The notes under the pieces are model-generated. The model did no database searches. It saw only the letters and a list, made by a program, of their open reading frames with translations, and had not been told where the DNA came from. Positions 38,008-47,339 of a stretch of DNA of 64,000 nucleotides are shown here, piece after piece. The DNA comes from Bradyrhizobium sp. SRL28 (lineage in GTDB: Bacteria > Pseudomonadota > Alphaproteobacteria > Rhizobiales > Xanthobacteraceae): assembly GCF_018596315.1 (NCBI RefSeq), contig NZ_JAHEAG010000001.1, forward strand, positions 843,504 through 907,503, written 5' to 3'. Every line of letters begins with the position of its first letter. The stretch's first letter is position 1. The position numbers and the translations under genes were made by a program.

Positions 38008-40392
38008 ATGACATTTAGGAAGAAACGAGCGTTCCATTTCGGTGGAGCAAGCTGGCTGTTGCTATGCGCTATGGCCGACGGGGCGCAGGCCCAGACCACG
38101 CCACCGTCATCGACGCAACTGCCTGAAATTACCGTGACGGCGCCAAGTCCGATCGTACGGCGCAAACCCGTGCCGTCGCGAACGCCGGCGCGCGTCGCCC
38201 GTGCAGCGCCGGGCCAGAATCGCGAGCGCGCGGCAGAACCGCAGCCAGCGCTCGTCGCCGCCGCGCCACAGCAGGGCGTGCTACCCGTCGTGACCGACCA
38301 GTTCGCCACCGTCACCGTCGTGCCCAACGAGGAAATCCGCCGCCAGGGCACCGCCCAACTTGGCGATCTCCTGTTCTCGAAGCCCGGCATTACCGGTTCC
38401 AGCTTCGCGCCCGGCGCTTCGAGCCGGCCAGTCATCCGCGGCCTCGACGTCAATCGCGTCGGCATCATCGAAAATGGCACCAACGCTGGCGGAGCTTCCG
38501 ATCTTGGCGAAGACCATTTCGTTCCGGTCGATCCACTGGCGACTAACCAGGTCGAAGTCATCCGCGGTCCGGCGGCGATGCGGTACGGATCGACATCGAT
38601 CGGCGGCGTCGTCAGCGCAACCAACAATCGTATCCCGGACGCCTTGCCAACATGTGCGGCCGCACCGTTCCAGACCTACGGACTGCCGGCAAAAGCGCCG
38701 CTCGCAAGCGCTGGACCACCTTCCTGCGTCACGGTCGAAACCCGAACAGCCGTCAGTTCCGTCGACCGCGGTGTCGATGGCGGCATCCTGCTCGATGCCG
38801 GCGGTGGCAATTTCGCTGTTCATGCCGACGCCTATGGCCGAAAGTCCAGCGATTACAGCATTCCGGGCTATCCGTATTTGTTCGACCAGACCCGCCCGGT
38901 CAACGGCCGGCAGCCGAATTCCGCGATGCAGGCGGACGGTGCGTCGATCGGTGGCTCTTACATTTTCTCCGGCGGCTTTATTGGCGCTGCGATTACGCAG
39001 AACGATACGCTCTATCGTATCCCTGGCATCGATGGCGCCGATCACCAGACCCGCATCGACGCGCGCCAGACCAAATTCACGGCCAAGGGCGAATACCGGC
39101 CGGATGCGGCGGCGATCGACGCCGTCAGGTTTTGGGCGGGCGCTACCGATTACAAGCACAACGAGATCGGTCTTGCCGATCCGACCGACCTCTCGACATT
39201 GGGCGTGCGGCAGACCTTCACCAACAAGGAGCAGGAAGGGCGCGTCGAGGTGCAGATGACGCCGTTCAACGCGCGCTTTGCCGCCGTCACGACGGCATTC
39301 GGCCTGCAGGCAGGTCATCAGGAACTGACGGCGCCGAGTCCGGACGATCCAACCAGCCCGCTCAACGGGTTGTTTGATCCTAACAAGAATAACAGGGTCG
39401 CCGGCTACGTCTTCAACGAGTTCAAGTTCACTGACTCAACCAAGGCGCAGATCGCCGGCCGTATCGAGCATGTCAGTCTTAGCGGAACAACGCCGGCATT
39501 TATTCCGGAGCTGTTCGACCTCAATGTCGACCCTGCCGCCATTGGTCCTGCCACACCGCGCAATCTGAATTTCACGCCAAAGAGCGCAAGCATCGGCTTG
39601 ATCCAGGATCTTCCGGGCCAACTGGTTGCCAGCATCACCGCTCAATACGTCGAGCGTGCGCCCAAGCCGGCGGAATTGTTCTCGCGCGGCGGCCACGATG
39701 CCACCGGCACCTTCGACATCGGCAATCCCAATCTCGGCATCGAAACCGCCAAGACGATCGAGATCGGATTGCGGAAGGCGACAGGGCCTTTCAGGTTCGA
39801 AGCAACCGCCTACTACACCAAGTTCAATGGCTTCATTTACCGTCGCCTCACCGGCAACACCTGCGAGGATGTCGCCTGCGTCAGCCCCGCTGATCCGGCT
39901 GCTCCGCTCGAACTGAACCAGGCGATCTATTCGCAACGCGACGCCACCTTCCGCGGCGGCGAGTTCCAGAGCCAGTTGGACATCGGCCCGCTCAACGGCG
40001 GTATCTGGGGCATCGAGAACCAGTTCGACGTGGTGCGCGCAACCTTCAGCGACGGCACCAATGTCCCGCGCATCCCGCCGGTGCGCGTGGGCGGCGGCCT
40101 GTTCTGGCGCGATTCCAACTGGCTCACGCGGATCAACCTGCTGCACGCCTTCGCACAGAACGATATCGCGCCGATCGGCGAGACGCCGACTGCGGGCTAT
40201 AATCTGTTGAAGGCGGAGGTCAGCTACAGGACGAAGCTCGATCCAACCTGGTTCGGCGCGCGGGAAATGACGGTCGGACTCGTCGGCAACAACCTGTTGA
40301 ACGAGAACATCCGCAATTCGGTGTCCTACACCAAGGACCAGGTTCTCATGCCGGGCATCGGTGTGCGGGCATTTGCCAATCTGAAATTCTAG
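38008..40392 (+). CDS. znuD: TonB-dependent outer-membrane receptor, probable zinc receptor ZnuD
   Basis: A 794-residue receptor. A signal peptide (about 1-29) leads to a TonB box EITVTAP near residue 36. The plug domain includes ELGDLLFSKPGITG-like QLGDLLFSKPG, SRPVIRGLDVNRVGIIENG and VEVIRGPAAMRYGSTSIGGVV. The 22-strand barrel ends in aromatic-Phe (FANLKF). The plug resembles the ZnuD group of zinc receptors. The Zur box upstream of the preceding gene supports zinc import. The frame is open 35 codons upstream; the ATG at 38008 is chosen because it starts the signal peptide. A Pro/Ala-rich linker (about 45-80) separates TonB box and plug. Confidence 0.86.
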   Translation: MTFRKKRAFHFGGASWLLLCAMADGAQAQTTPPSSTQLPEITVTAPSPIVRRKPVPSRTPARVARAAPGQNRERAAEPQPALVAAAPQQGVLPVVTDQFATVTVVPNEEIRRQGTAQLGDLLFSKPGITGSSFAPGASSRPVIRGLDVNRVGIIENGTNAGGASDLGEDHFVPVDPLATNQVEVIRGPAAMRYGSTSIGGVVSATNNRIPDALPTCAAAPFQTYGLPAKAPLASAGPPSCVTVETRTAVSSVDRGVDGGILLDAGGGNFAVHADAYGRKSSDYSIPGYPYLFDQTRPVNGRQPNSAMQADGASIGGSYIFSGGFIGAAITQNDTLYRIPGIDGADHQTRIDARQTKFTAKGEYRPDAAAIDAVRFWAGATDYKHNEIGLADPTDLSTLGVRQTFTNKEQEGRVEVQMTPFNARFAAVTTAFGLQAGHQELTAPSPDDPTSPLNGLFDPNKNNRVAGYVFNEFKFTDSTKAQIAGRIEHVSLSGTTPAFIPELFDLNVDPAAIGPATPRNLNFTPKSASIGLIQDLPGQLVASITAQYVERAPKPAELFSRGGHDATGTFDIGNPNLGIETAKTIEIGLRKATGPFRFEATAYYTKFNGFIYRRLTGNTCEDVACVSPADPAAPLELNQAIYSQRDATFRGGEFQSQLDIGPLNGGIWGIENQFDVVRATFSDGTNVPRIPPVRVGGGLFWRDSNWLTRINLLHAFAQNDIAPIGETPTAGYNLLKAEVSYRTKLDPTWFGAREMTVGLVGNNLLNENIRNSVSYTKDQVLMPGIGVRAFANLKF

Positions 40393-40419
40393 GTCACGCA
40401 CCAAGCGGCCATGGGGTGG

Positions 40420-40444
40420 CGTTAGCTGGTGCTACCAGCTAACG
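40420..40444 (+). terminator. 11-bp stem-loop after the znuD-like gene
   Basis: CGTTAGCTGGT (40420-40430) pairs perfectly with ACCAGCTAACG (40434-40444) around a 3-base loop. There is no T-tract after it, so it is a terminator candidate or a 3'-end stabiliser. Confidence 0.5.
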
Positions 40445-40526
40445 TCCAAGTGGGACGATGGCGGGTGCCAGACGGAATCCGCTCTCAGATTTCCCTGCCC
40501 ATGGAAGCGGGATGCACAACCAATAG

Positions 40527-42323
40527 ATGACCTCGTCTATCAATGTTCACGTCTACAGCGACGCGCTCGTTCTGCTCGGCACCGCGGGCGTTGTCATTCC
40601 ATTGGCGCGGCGGTTCGGCCTCAATCCTGTTCTAGGCTATCTCGGAGCCGGCGCGATCCTGGGTCCTCTTGGGCTGGGATCGTTTATCGATAGCTTCCCG
40701 CTGCTCTATTGGGTCACGGTCGTCGACGCCAAAAACGTCTCCGGCATTGCGAACCTCGGCATTGTGTTCCTGCTCTTCCTCATCGGCATGGAGCTTTCCT
40801 ACGATCGCTTGAAGGCGATGCGGCGCCTGATTGTTGGGCTGGGCAGCCTGCAGATCATATTCTCTACGGTGGTGATCGGCGCAGTCGCGGCCCTTGCGGG
40901 CAGCAAGGGGCCGGTAGCGTTCATCATTGGTGCGTGCCTCGCACTGTCCTCGACCGCAATTGTCGTCGAGATGCTGTCCAGGCAAGGACGACTCAACACA
41001 AGTGCGGGGCGGGCAAGCTTCGCGACGTTGCTGGCGCAGGATCTGGCGGTCGCTCCCCTCCTGCTCTTCATCTCCATTTATGGCGCCGGCGAATCCGGTT
41101 CGGTTGTTGCGACACTCCTCGTTGCGCTCACCAACGCCGCGATCGCGCTCGCCGTGATCGTCATTGTCGGCCGCGTGGTGATGAAACCCCTGTTCCGTCT
41201 CGTCGCGTCAGCGGACATGAGCGACCTGTTCGTGGCTACGACGCTGTTTGTCATCGTTGCAACGGGGGTAGCGGCCGCGGTGGCCGGCATATCAATGGCG
41301 CTTGGCGCCTTTGTCGCCGGCCTGCTGCTTGCCGAGAACGAATTCCGCAAGGCGATCGAAACCGCCATCGGTCCTTTCAAGGGGCTCTTGCTCGGGCTGT
41401 TCTTTTTCACGGTCGGCATGAACATCGATTTTCGCGAGCTGGCTCGCGATCCGGTTTGGCTGCTGGGGGGCGCTTTCGGACTGATTGCCGTGAAGGCCGC
41501 CATTCTCATCGTCCTTGCCCGGCTGTATCGGCTTTCGTGGCCGGCTTCACTTGAGATTGGCTTTCTGCTTGGCCCAGGCGGCGAGTTCGCCTTTGTCGGG
41601 ATCGGCATAGCGGCAGGGCTCGGCCTGATCGATGCCAAGGTGTCGAGTTTCACGGTAACGCTGACCGCGCTGACCATGATGCTGATCCCTCTGCTGTCCC
41701 ATCTCGCACGGCGGCTGGCGCCGATGGTGCGTGAAGACAAGCCGCTCGACCCCGAACTTGCCGCAGCGCCGAGCGGAGGAAGCGGCCATGCCATTGTCGT
41801 CGGACACGGCCGGGTGGGACAGGTGGTTTGCGCGATGCTCGATCACCACCAGTTCAAGTACATTGCCGTCGATAATGATGCCGCGGCCGTCCCTGAGCAG
41901 CGCAGGCAAGGGCGCACCGTCTTTTACGGTGACGCAACAAACCCGGAGTTCTTGAAGAGCTGCGGTCTCATGGAAGCCGCCGCCGTCGTCGTCACGATCA
42001 ACCAACCCGAAGGCATCGACGAGATTGTCGCTCAGGTCCGTGCGCTCAGAAAAGATGTGCTGGTGGTTTCGCGCGCCCGCGACGCCGACCACGCGCGGCA
42101 TCTCTACCAGATCGGCGTCACCGACGCAGTGCCGGAGACCATTGAGGCGAGCTTGCTGTTGTCCGAAGCAGCCCTGATCGGCCTCGGAGTGGCGATGGGA
42201 CTTGTCGTCGCCTCCATCCATGAGAAGCGCGAGGAGTTTCGGCACGAATTGCAAAGGGCCGCAGGAAGCGCAGGATCCGTGCCGCTCCGGCCGGCCGGCA
42301 CCAAAAGGCGTCGATCTTCCTGA
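40527..42323 (+). CDS. CPA2 cation:proton antiporter with RCK domain (KefB/KefC-like)
   Basis: A 598-residue transporter. About 12 membrane helices span residues 10-390, including GAILGPLGLG and the conserved LFLIGMELSYDRL and QDLAVAPLLL blocks. A cytosolic TrkA-N/RCK domain follows with GHGRVG near 424-429 and VDNDAAAVPEQRRQG as the nucleotide site. Kef-type systems export K+ for H+ and are gated by ligands. No KefF/KefG-type accessory gene is adjacent, and the specificity (K+ or Na+) is unproved. There is no link to the zinc locus apart from proximity. Confidence 0.9.
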   Translation: MTSSINVHVYSDALVLLGTAGVVIPLARRFGLNPVLGYLGAGAILGPLGLGSFIDSFPLLYWVTVVDAKNVSGIANLGIVFLLFLIGMELSYDRLKAMRRLIVGLGSLQIIFSTVVIGAVAALAGSKGPVAFIIGACLALSSTAIVVEMLSRQGRLNTSAGRASFATLLAQDLAVAPLLLFISIYGAGESGSVVATLLVALTNAAIALAVIVIVGRVVMKPLFRLVASADMSDLFVATTLFVIVATGVAAAVAGISMALGAFVAGLLLAENEFRKAIETAIGPFKGLLLGLFFFTVGMNIDFRELARDPVWLLGGAFGLIAVKAAILIVLARLYRLSWPASLEIGFLLGPGGEFAFVGIGIAAGLGLIDAKVSSFTVTLTALTMMLIPLLSHLARRLAPMVREDKPLDPELAAAPSGGSGHAIVVGHGRVGQVVCAMLDHHQFKYIAVDNDAAAVPEQRRQGRTVFYGDATNPEFLKSCGLMEAAAVVVTINQPEGIDEIVAQVRALRKDVLVVSRARDADHARHLYQIGVTDAVPETIEASLLLSEAALIGLGVAMGLVVASIHEKREEFRHELQRAAGSAGSVPLRPAGTKRRRSS

Positions 42324-42359
42324 TGTACGACAACACAGGAGGAGCCCTGCAGCGCCGCG

Positions 42360-42872
42360 CTACCGCGCCTTGCTCCAGTCCGGCCGGATCTCGCCGGAGA
42401 CGCCTTCGAAGGCACCCTCGACCAGTTCCGCTACCAGGAGGCGGCTGTAATCGACCGGACCCGGCATGATCGCCCGCCCCTTCGGTATGACCTTGAAGCC
42501 GACGCGGCCGTAATAAGGTTCGTCACCGACCAGAATGACCAGGCGATGGCCCTTGGCCTTGGCGTCCTGCAGCGAGCGATCGAGCAGCATGCGGCCGACG
42601 CCGCGCTTTCGGAACGGCGGTTCGACCGTCAACGGCCCGAGCATCAGGGCCGGCGTATCGCCGATGCAAATCGGCAATTGCCGTACCGAGCCGACCAGCA
42701 ATGTGCCGATCCGTGCCGTGAACGACAGCTCGAGCAGATGATCGACATGCTCGCGCAGGCGGTAGGCGCTCAGCACGAAACGGCCGGGACCGAACGTGCG
42801 CTCGTGCAGGCGTTCGATCGCCTGCGCGTCCTTTGGTGTTTCGGTGAGTATGGTGACGTCAAGTTCGCTCAT
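42360..42872 (-). CDS. GNAT family N-acetyltransferase (YhbS-like)
   Basis: A 170-residue acetyltransferase. Acetyl-CoA binding motif A reads LTVEPPFRKRGVGRMLLDRSLQDAKAKG, with R-x-x-G-V-G at about 94-98, followed by LVGDEPYYGRVGF. This resembles the YhbS group. The substrate is unknown. It converges with the antiporter gene with 36 bases between them. Confidence 0.85.
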   Translation of the reverse strand: MSELDVTILTETPKDAQAIERLHERTFGPGRFVLSAYRLREHVDHLLELSFTARIGTLLVGSVRQLPICIGDTPALMLGPLTVEPPFRKRGVGRMLLDRSLQDAKAKGHRLVILVGDEPYYGRVGFKVIPKGRAIMPGPVDYSRLLVAELVEGAFEGVSGEIRPDWSKAR

Positions 42873-42940
42873 GATGGGGCGCGGGATAGCATCTGGCGGC
42901 GGCGCGGTCCATTGCCGGAGGCGGCAATCCCCGTATTGCC

Positions 42941-43876
42941 TTAATCCCTTTTGATGGCGGGCTGGGACAAATAGGCCAGCAACTTCATTTCGCGGCGGCC
43001 GCGCGTCACCGTATCCAGCACCAGCCCCGAGCTTACCGACAGCACCGCCACGATCATCAGGCCCATCGACAGCACCGCGGTCGGCAGCCGCGGAACGAGG
43101 CCTTCCTCGAGATAGGTGATGATCACGGGGATCGCGAGGCCGATCGAGACCAGCATCAGGAGCACGCCGATGACCGTGAAGAACCGCAGCGGCTTTTCCG
43201 ACCGGTATAGTTTCAGGATGGTGGCGAGAATCCGGAAACCATCGCGCCAGGTGTTCAGCTTGCTGAACGAGCCCTCGGGGCGGGCATAATAAGGCGTCTC
43301 GACTTCCATCACCGGCAGCGCAAGTTCGAGCGCGTGCACGCTGAGCTCGGTTTCGATCTCGAAGCCGTCGGACAGCACCGGAAAGGATTTGACGAAGCGG
43401 CGCGAGAACACGCGGTAGCCAGAAAGGATATCCTTGAACGCCTGGCCGAACACCGCGGAGAGGAAGCTCGTCAGCATCCAGTTGCCGGTGCGGTGACCGG
43501 GACGGTAGGCGGCGGCCGACTGGTCGACGCGAAAGCCCACCACCATATCGAGGTGCTCGTTGACCAACGCATCGATCATGCGCGGGGCGCTCGGTGCGTC
43601 ATAGGTCGCGTCACCATCGACCAGCACATAGACGTCGGCATCGATATCGGCGAACATGCGCCGCACCACGTGCCCCTTGCCCTGGCGACGCTCGCTGCGG
43701 ACGATGGCGCCGGCCGCGCGCGCCACCTCGATGGTACGGTCCCTGGAATTGTTGTCGTAGACGAAAATCTCAGCCGTCGGCAGCGCCTTGCGGAAGTCGG
43801 CGACCACGGTGGCGACCGCGGCTTCCTCGTTGAAGCACGGCACCAGAACCGCAACCCGCAGCGCAGGTGCCGTCAT
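42941..43876 (-). CDS. GT2 glycosyltransferase with two C-terminal membrane helices
   Basis: A 311-residue inverting family 2 glycosyltransferase. The nucleotide-sugar region is VLVPCFNEEAAVATVVADFR at the start, with DGD in VYVLVDGDATYD near 90. The acceptor loop DILSGYRVFSRRFVKSFP is at about 165. Two membrane helices lie near 228-292. It resembles undecaprenyl-phosphate sugar or dolichol-phosphate-mannose-like synthases. The polytopic membrane protein encoded 46 bases upstream on the same strand could be the cognate lipid-linked sugar transferase. Confidence 0.88.
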   Translation of the reverse strand: MTAPALRVAVLVPCFNEEAAVATVVADFRKALPTAEIFVYDNNSRDRTIEVARAAGAIVRSERRQGKGHVVRRMFADIDADVYVLVDGDATYDAPSAPRMIDALVNEHLDMVVGFRVDQSAAAYRPGHRTGNWMLTSFLSAVFGQAFKDILSGYRVFSRRFVKSFPVLSDGFEIETELSVHALELALPVMEVETPYYARPEGSFSKLNTWRDGFRILATILKLYRSEKPLRFFTVIGVLLMLVSIGLAIPVIITYLEEGLVPRLPTAVLSMGLMIVAVLSVSSGLVLDTVTRGRREMKLLAYLSQPAIKRD

Positions 43877-43922
43877 TGCACGCTCACCGAATTAAATCCG
43901 TCCATGGCGCGTCATACCGCAA

Positions 43923-45065
43923 TCAGGCATTGGCCGGTCGGGGGAAGGCCGCACTTTCGGCGACCCGTTCGCCGGGCAGATCGAGCGTTGCGAACAGCAA
44001 AGTCCAGAGCGAGAGCATGTCGATCGGAATGATATAGTACGGCGTAAATATCGGATGGGTCATGAAGAAAATCAGGTTTACCGCAAGGTTTAGGGCGACC
44101 AGGATTGCAGCATACTTTGCGCGGCCTTGATTGGCCCACCATAGCCAGGCGGTCCAGGCGACCGATATCGCCAGCAAGGTGAATTGAACGTCAACGAGAT
44201 AGCTCAACAGCACGGTGGCATTCAGCTCGGGCGGCAGGGCATCGACGCTGCCATAGGTGGTCGAGAACGGACTGCCCGCGTTGATCGCGTTCGCGATCAA
44301 GGTCGGCGTAATCCCGATCAGGAAAGCGATGCCGAACGATGCCGCCTGCAGGAAAGTCTCCTTGCTGCGCGCCAGCAGGAAGGCCCCGGCAAGATACAGG
44401 CAATAGCCCGCCGCCAGAAACAGGTTGGGCAGTCGGAAGTTGACGGAGAGGCCGATCAGGAGGCCTACCAGCGCCCACAGGACGAACCGATGCCGCGATC
44501 GTTCCATGAAGAGCTTCGCCGTTAGAAAACCCACCAGCGCGCACACCATCATGGTCGGCGCTACCGAATAGCTGGCCTTGGTCGGATTGATCATCAGATA
44601 GATCGCAGTGTCCCCGAACGCTGCGACGAGCATCAGCCGATAAAGTGTGGACGCATAGGTCAACGCAAGGAGTGAAAAACCGACAGCGACGACCGACGTC
44701 AATATGTAGAGCGGGATAACGCGGAAACCGGCGGGAAACAGCGACAGGATGAAGCCGGTCCCGGGCGGATATTGCAGCACATGTTTGTCCGTGCCGCTAA
44801 TCCAGGTGTGGCAGGGCGTTCGCTTCGCATCATCCCATCCCGGAAAATCGATCTGCTTCAGCTTGTTCTTGAGATAATGATCGTCGTCGAAGGTGATGTT
44901 GGTGTCGATGCCACGGAGACCAAATCTGTCGAACAGATGCGCCTGCCTCAGGTAGCAGATATCGTCATAAACCCCGCGGGCTTCGATCCAGCCGGATATT
45001 GACCAAATATTGCTGACCAGTACGACGAGGAAGCCGATCGCGCAAAGAATCTTCAGGAATTTCAT
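43923..45065 (-). CDS. polytopic membrane protein, possible glycosyltransferase partner
   Basis: A 380-residue protein with about 9-10 hydrophobic segments. An extracytoplasmic loop near 30-110 carries DDICYLRQAHLFDRFG and DTNITFDDDHYL. Size, topology and its place upstream of a GT2 gene suggest a GT-C-like enzyme (family 39-type) or a flippase. However, I see no DD/ED motif I can assign with certainty. The much longer open frame running to 45617 is only an antisense overlap with the Nudix gene; the true start is the ATG at 45065, followed at once by a membrane helix. Confidence 0.75.
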   Translation of the reverse strand: MKFLKILCAIGFLVVLVSNIWSISGWIEARGVYDDICYLRQAHLFDRFGLRGIDTNITFDDDHYLKNKLKQIDFPGWDDAKRTPCHTWISGTDKHVLQYPPGTGFILSLFPAGFRVIPLYILTSVVAVGFSLLALTYASTLYRLMLVAAFGDTAIYLMINPTKASYSVAPTMMVCALVGFLTAKLFMERSRHRFVLWALVGLLIGLSVNFRLPNLFLAAGYCLYLAGAFLLARSKETFLQAASFGIAFLIGITPTLIANAINAGSPFSTTYGSVDALPPELNATVLLSYLVDVQFTLLAISVAWTAWLWWANQGRAKYAAILVALNLAVNLIFFMTHPIFTPYYIIPIDMLSLWTLLFATLDLPGERVAESAAFPRPANA

Positions 45066-45124
45066 TTTTGCCTGATCGCCCCGCCTTCGATTTTGCGCTG
45101 AAGGATTACTAGCATAGGCGCCCC

Positions 45125-45613
45125 CTAGCGCCAGGTGGCGATCGGCACGGCCCCATCGAGCACTTCCGCGATCCGGAGCCGCGTGCCCCTGGTCGTCTCC
45201 TCCGGCAGCGCACCCGCCGCATAAAACCCGCACTCCACGATCTCGTGGTTGGGCGTCGGCAGGCGGTCCTGCCGGAACTGCCTGACGACATAGACCGCAA
45301 CATGGTCGCGGCGGGAGACGTGGCTGTTGAAGAACAGGCCGTGTAGCACCGGCTCCCCGGTCAGTTCGATCCGCCCCTCCTCCATCAGTTCCTGGCGCAA
45401 GGCTTCGAGAAAGGTTTGGCCGACCTCGACCCCGCCGCCCGGCAGGTGCCAGCCGGCGACGTAGCTGTGCCTGACCAGGAATACCTTGTCGTCGCCGTCG
45501 AGCACGACGCCGCGGACCCCGAGCGTCATGCCACGGGCCATCCGCCAATAGAGGTGGAAGGCCCGCCGCAATTGCGGCCCGAAGCGTGTTCGCAAGTGCT
45601 GCAGCGCCGTCAC
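45125..45613 (-). CDS. Nudix domain protein
   Basis: A 162-residue Nudix protein. The fold markers GVRGVVLDGDDKVFLVRHSYVAGWHLPGGGVEVGQT are clear. The Nudix box is imperfect: the first glutamate and the arginine of GX5EX7REUXEEXGU read Gln. The metal-binding Glu cluster (QELMEE) is kept. Similar proteins in the family have the G-to-N/R change, so that part is not unusual. It lies upstream of the polytopic membrane protein on the same strand with a 59-base gap. The substrate is unknown. Confidence 0.85.
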   Translation of the reverse strand: MTALQHLRTRFGPQLRRAFHLYWRMARGMTLGVRGVVLDGDDKVFLVRHSYVAGWHLPGGGVEVGQTFLEALRQELMEEGRIELTGEPVLHGLFFNSHVSRRDHVAVYVVRQFRQDRLPTPNHEIVECGFYAAGALPEETTRGTRLRIAEVLDGAVPIATWR

Positions 45614-45708
45614 GCAAACCTCGGATGGACAGCTATCACGTTTGATCCTTATATCGCCGACATGATCGTGCGACGGCTCTATATCACAGGGAATGCGGCA
45701 GAGCGCGA

Positions 45709-46599
45709 ATGACCGATACCTTCACGCTGGCGCATCTGTCCGATCCGCATCTGCCGCCGCTGCCCGCGGCGCGGCTCCGCGATCTCGCGGGCAAGCGTGC
45801 GTTGGGCTATCTCAACTGGACCCGCAACCGCCACAAATATCACCGCCGCGAGGTGCTGGACGCGCTGGTCGCCGACATGCAGGCGCAGCGGCCGGACCAC
45901 ATCGCGGTGACGGGCGATCTCGTCAACCTGGCGCTGGAGGCGGAGTTCACCCCGGCCCAGGCCTGGCTGGAAAGCGTCGGCACGCCGCAACGGGTCACGG
46001 TCGTTCCCGGCAATCACGACGCCTATGTACGGGCGACGCGGCATCATTTCACTGGTGCGTTCGAGAACTATCTGCGCGGCGATGCCGCGGCGGACGGCAC
46101 GCCGTTTCCGTTCGTGCGCCGGCGCGGGCCGCTGGCGCTGATCGGCGTCTCCTCGGCGGTGCCGACGCTGCCGCTGATGGCGACCGGCCGGCTTGGCCGC
46201 GCGCAGCTCGATGCGCTCGATCGCCATCTGGCGCAGATGTCCGCCGATGAGGCCTTCCGGGTGCTGCTGGTGCATCATCCCCTGCACTCGGGTTCGCGGA
46301 TGAAGCGGCTTACCGACTCGAAGGCGCTCCGCGCCGTGCTGAAGCGGCGCGGCGTCGAACTCGTCCTGCACGGCCACGACCACATCCATTCGACGATGTG
46401 GCTCGAAGGCGCCGACCGCCAGATCCCAGCGGTCGGCGTGCCGTCGGCCTCGGCGCTGGCGCACCGGCATTACCCGGCTGCCGCCTACAATCTGTTTTCG
46501 ATCGCGCGCGACGGCGAAAAATGGCGCTGCGTGCAGACCGTGCGCGCCATCGACACCGACTTCCGCGTCAAGCAGATCAAGCAGACGACGCTGCTCTAG
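45709..46599 (+). CDS. Metallophosphoesterase (calcineurin-like)
   Basis: A 296-residue phosphoesterase with all five metal-binding motifs: LAHLSDPHL, TGDLVNLA, VVPGNHDAYV, LLVHHPLH and LHGHDHIHS. The order and spacing fit cyclic-nucleotide-type or 3',5'-cAMP phosphodiesterase (CpdA-like) enzymes. The second-site signature cannot settle the substrate. It is divergent from the Nudix gene (95 bases) and convergent with the glycine-rich-tail gene. Confidence 0.9.
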   Translation: MTDTFTLAHLSDPHLPPLPAARLRDLAGKRALGYLNWTRNRHKYHRREVLDALVADMQAQRPDHIAVTGDLVNLALEAEFTPAQAWLESVGTPQRVTVVPGNHDAYVRATRHHFTGAFENYLRGDAAADGTPFPFVRRRGPLALIGVSSAVPTLPLMATGRLGRAQLDALDRHLAQMSADEAFRVLLVHHPLHSGSRMKRLTDSKALRAVLKRRGVELVLHGHDHIHSTMWLEGADRQIPAVGVPSASALAHRHYPAAAYNLFSIARDGEKWRCVQTVRAIDTDFRVKQIKQTTLL

Positions 46600-46631
46600 C
46601 GGCTCTCCGCGCTCGCAATGCCGCGAAGTCC

Positions 46632-47315
46632 TCAATCCCCGCCGCAGCCGCCGCCGCCCCCGTCGCCACCACCACCGTCGCCGCCGCTGTCACTTCCGGT
46701 ATCGCCAAACCCGTCCGAACTGCCGTCGAACGACGTATCTGCGAAATCGCCGCCGCAATACGCCGCACCGCTGCCGTTCTTGCGCAGCTCTTTGCAGTCG
46801 GGGTGATAGACGAACCCGTTGGCGATATTGAGCTTGCTGTCGAGCGCAAACAACAGCGGCAGACGCGTCGGGTTGACCGGATCGATGTTCTCGTATTTGC
46901 AGCAATACCACCAGACACGGCGCAGGCCTTCATTGCTTTTGCGATGCTCGCTGAGGACGACGGCGGGGGTGTGGTGAAGGAATCCGCCGAACGCGCGCCG
47001 GCAGAACGCGTCGTACTCGCGCGTGTACAGGATGAATTCGTGCCAGAGGTCGTCGGCGACTTGCGAGGGCATCGAGACGTGACGCTTGCCGCTCATCAGA
47101 TAGGCGAGGAAAAATTGTCGCAAGCCCCGCGAGACCAGCGCGCTGTGCTTGCGCTCAAAGCCGGGGTGATGCTTCTCCAGCCGCTTGAGCAGCCCCGGCG
47201 GCCAGCGATAGGTCCGGATGAATTCGGCGCGGCGCAGCTGAAGCCACCGCGGGACTATCGCGACCAATACGGCCGCCCCGACACCCATCAGCGCGATCGC
47301 CACAACTGGATACAC
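46632..47315 (-). CDS. membrane-anchored hypothetical protein with Gly/Asp-rich tail
   Basis: A 227-residue protein with one N-terminal membrane helix (residues 3-22). A conserved-looking core follows (ALVSRGLRQFFLAYLMSG, VADDLWHEFILYTREYDAFCRRAFGGFLHHTP). The last ~40 residues are low-complexity and consist of Gly, Asp and Ser, ending in GGGGGCGGD. The D-x-W-H-x-F block resembles glycine-rich-domain proteins of unknown function. The GTG at 47315 has GGAG eight bases upstream and keeps the whole helix; an ATG at 47288 would cut it. It follows the 184-residue hypothetical gene after 24 bases, so they are probably one operon. Confidence 0.7.
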   Translation of the reverse strand: MYPVVAIALMGVGAAVLVAIVPRWLQLRRAEFIRTYRWPPGLLKRLEKHHPGFERKHSALVSRGLRQFFLAYLMSGKRHVSMPSQVADDLWHEFILYTREYDAFCRRAFGGFLHHTPAVVLSEHRKSNEGLRRVWWYCCKYENIDPVNPTRLPLLFALDSKLNIANGFVYHPDCKELRKNGSGAAYCGGDFADTSFDGSSDGFGDTGSDSGGDGGGGDGGGGGCGGD

Positions 47316-47339
47316 CAGGGCTGCTCCGGTCCAGGCTAA

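Noticed and set aside
45066..45617. N-terminal extension of the polytopic membrane protein over the Nudix gene
   Set aside because: The extension is the same-strand alternative frame of the Nudix gene; the membrane helix starts immediately after the ATG at 45065.
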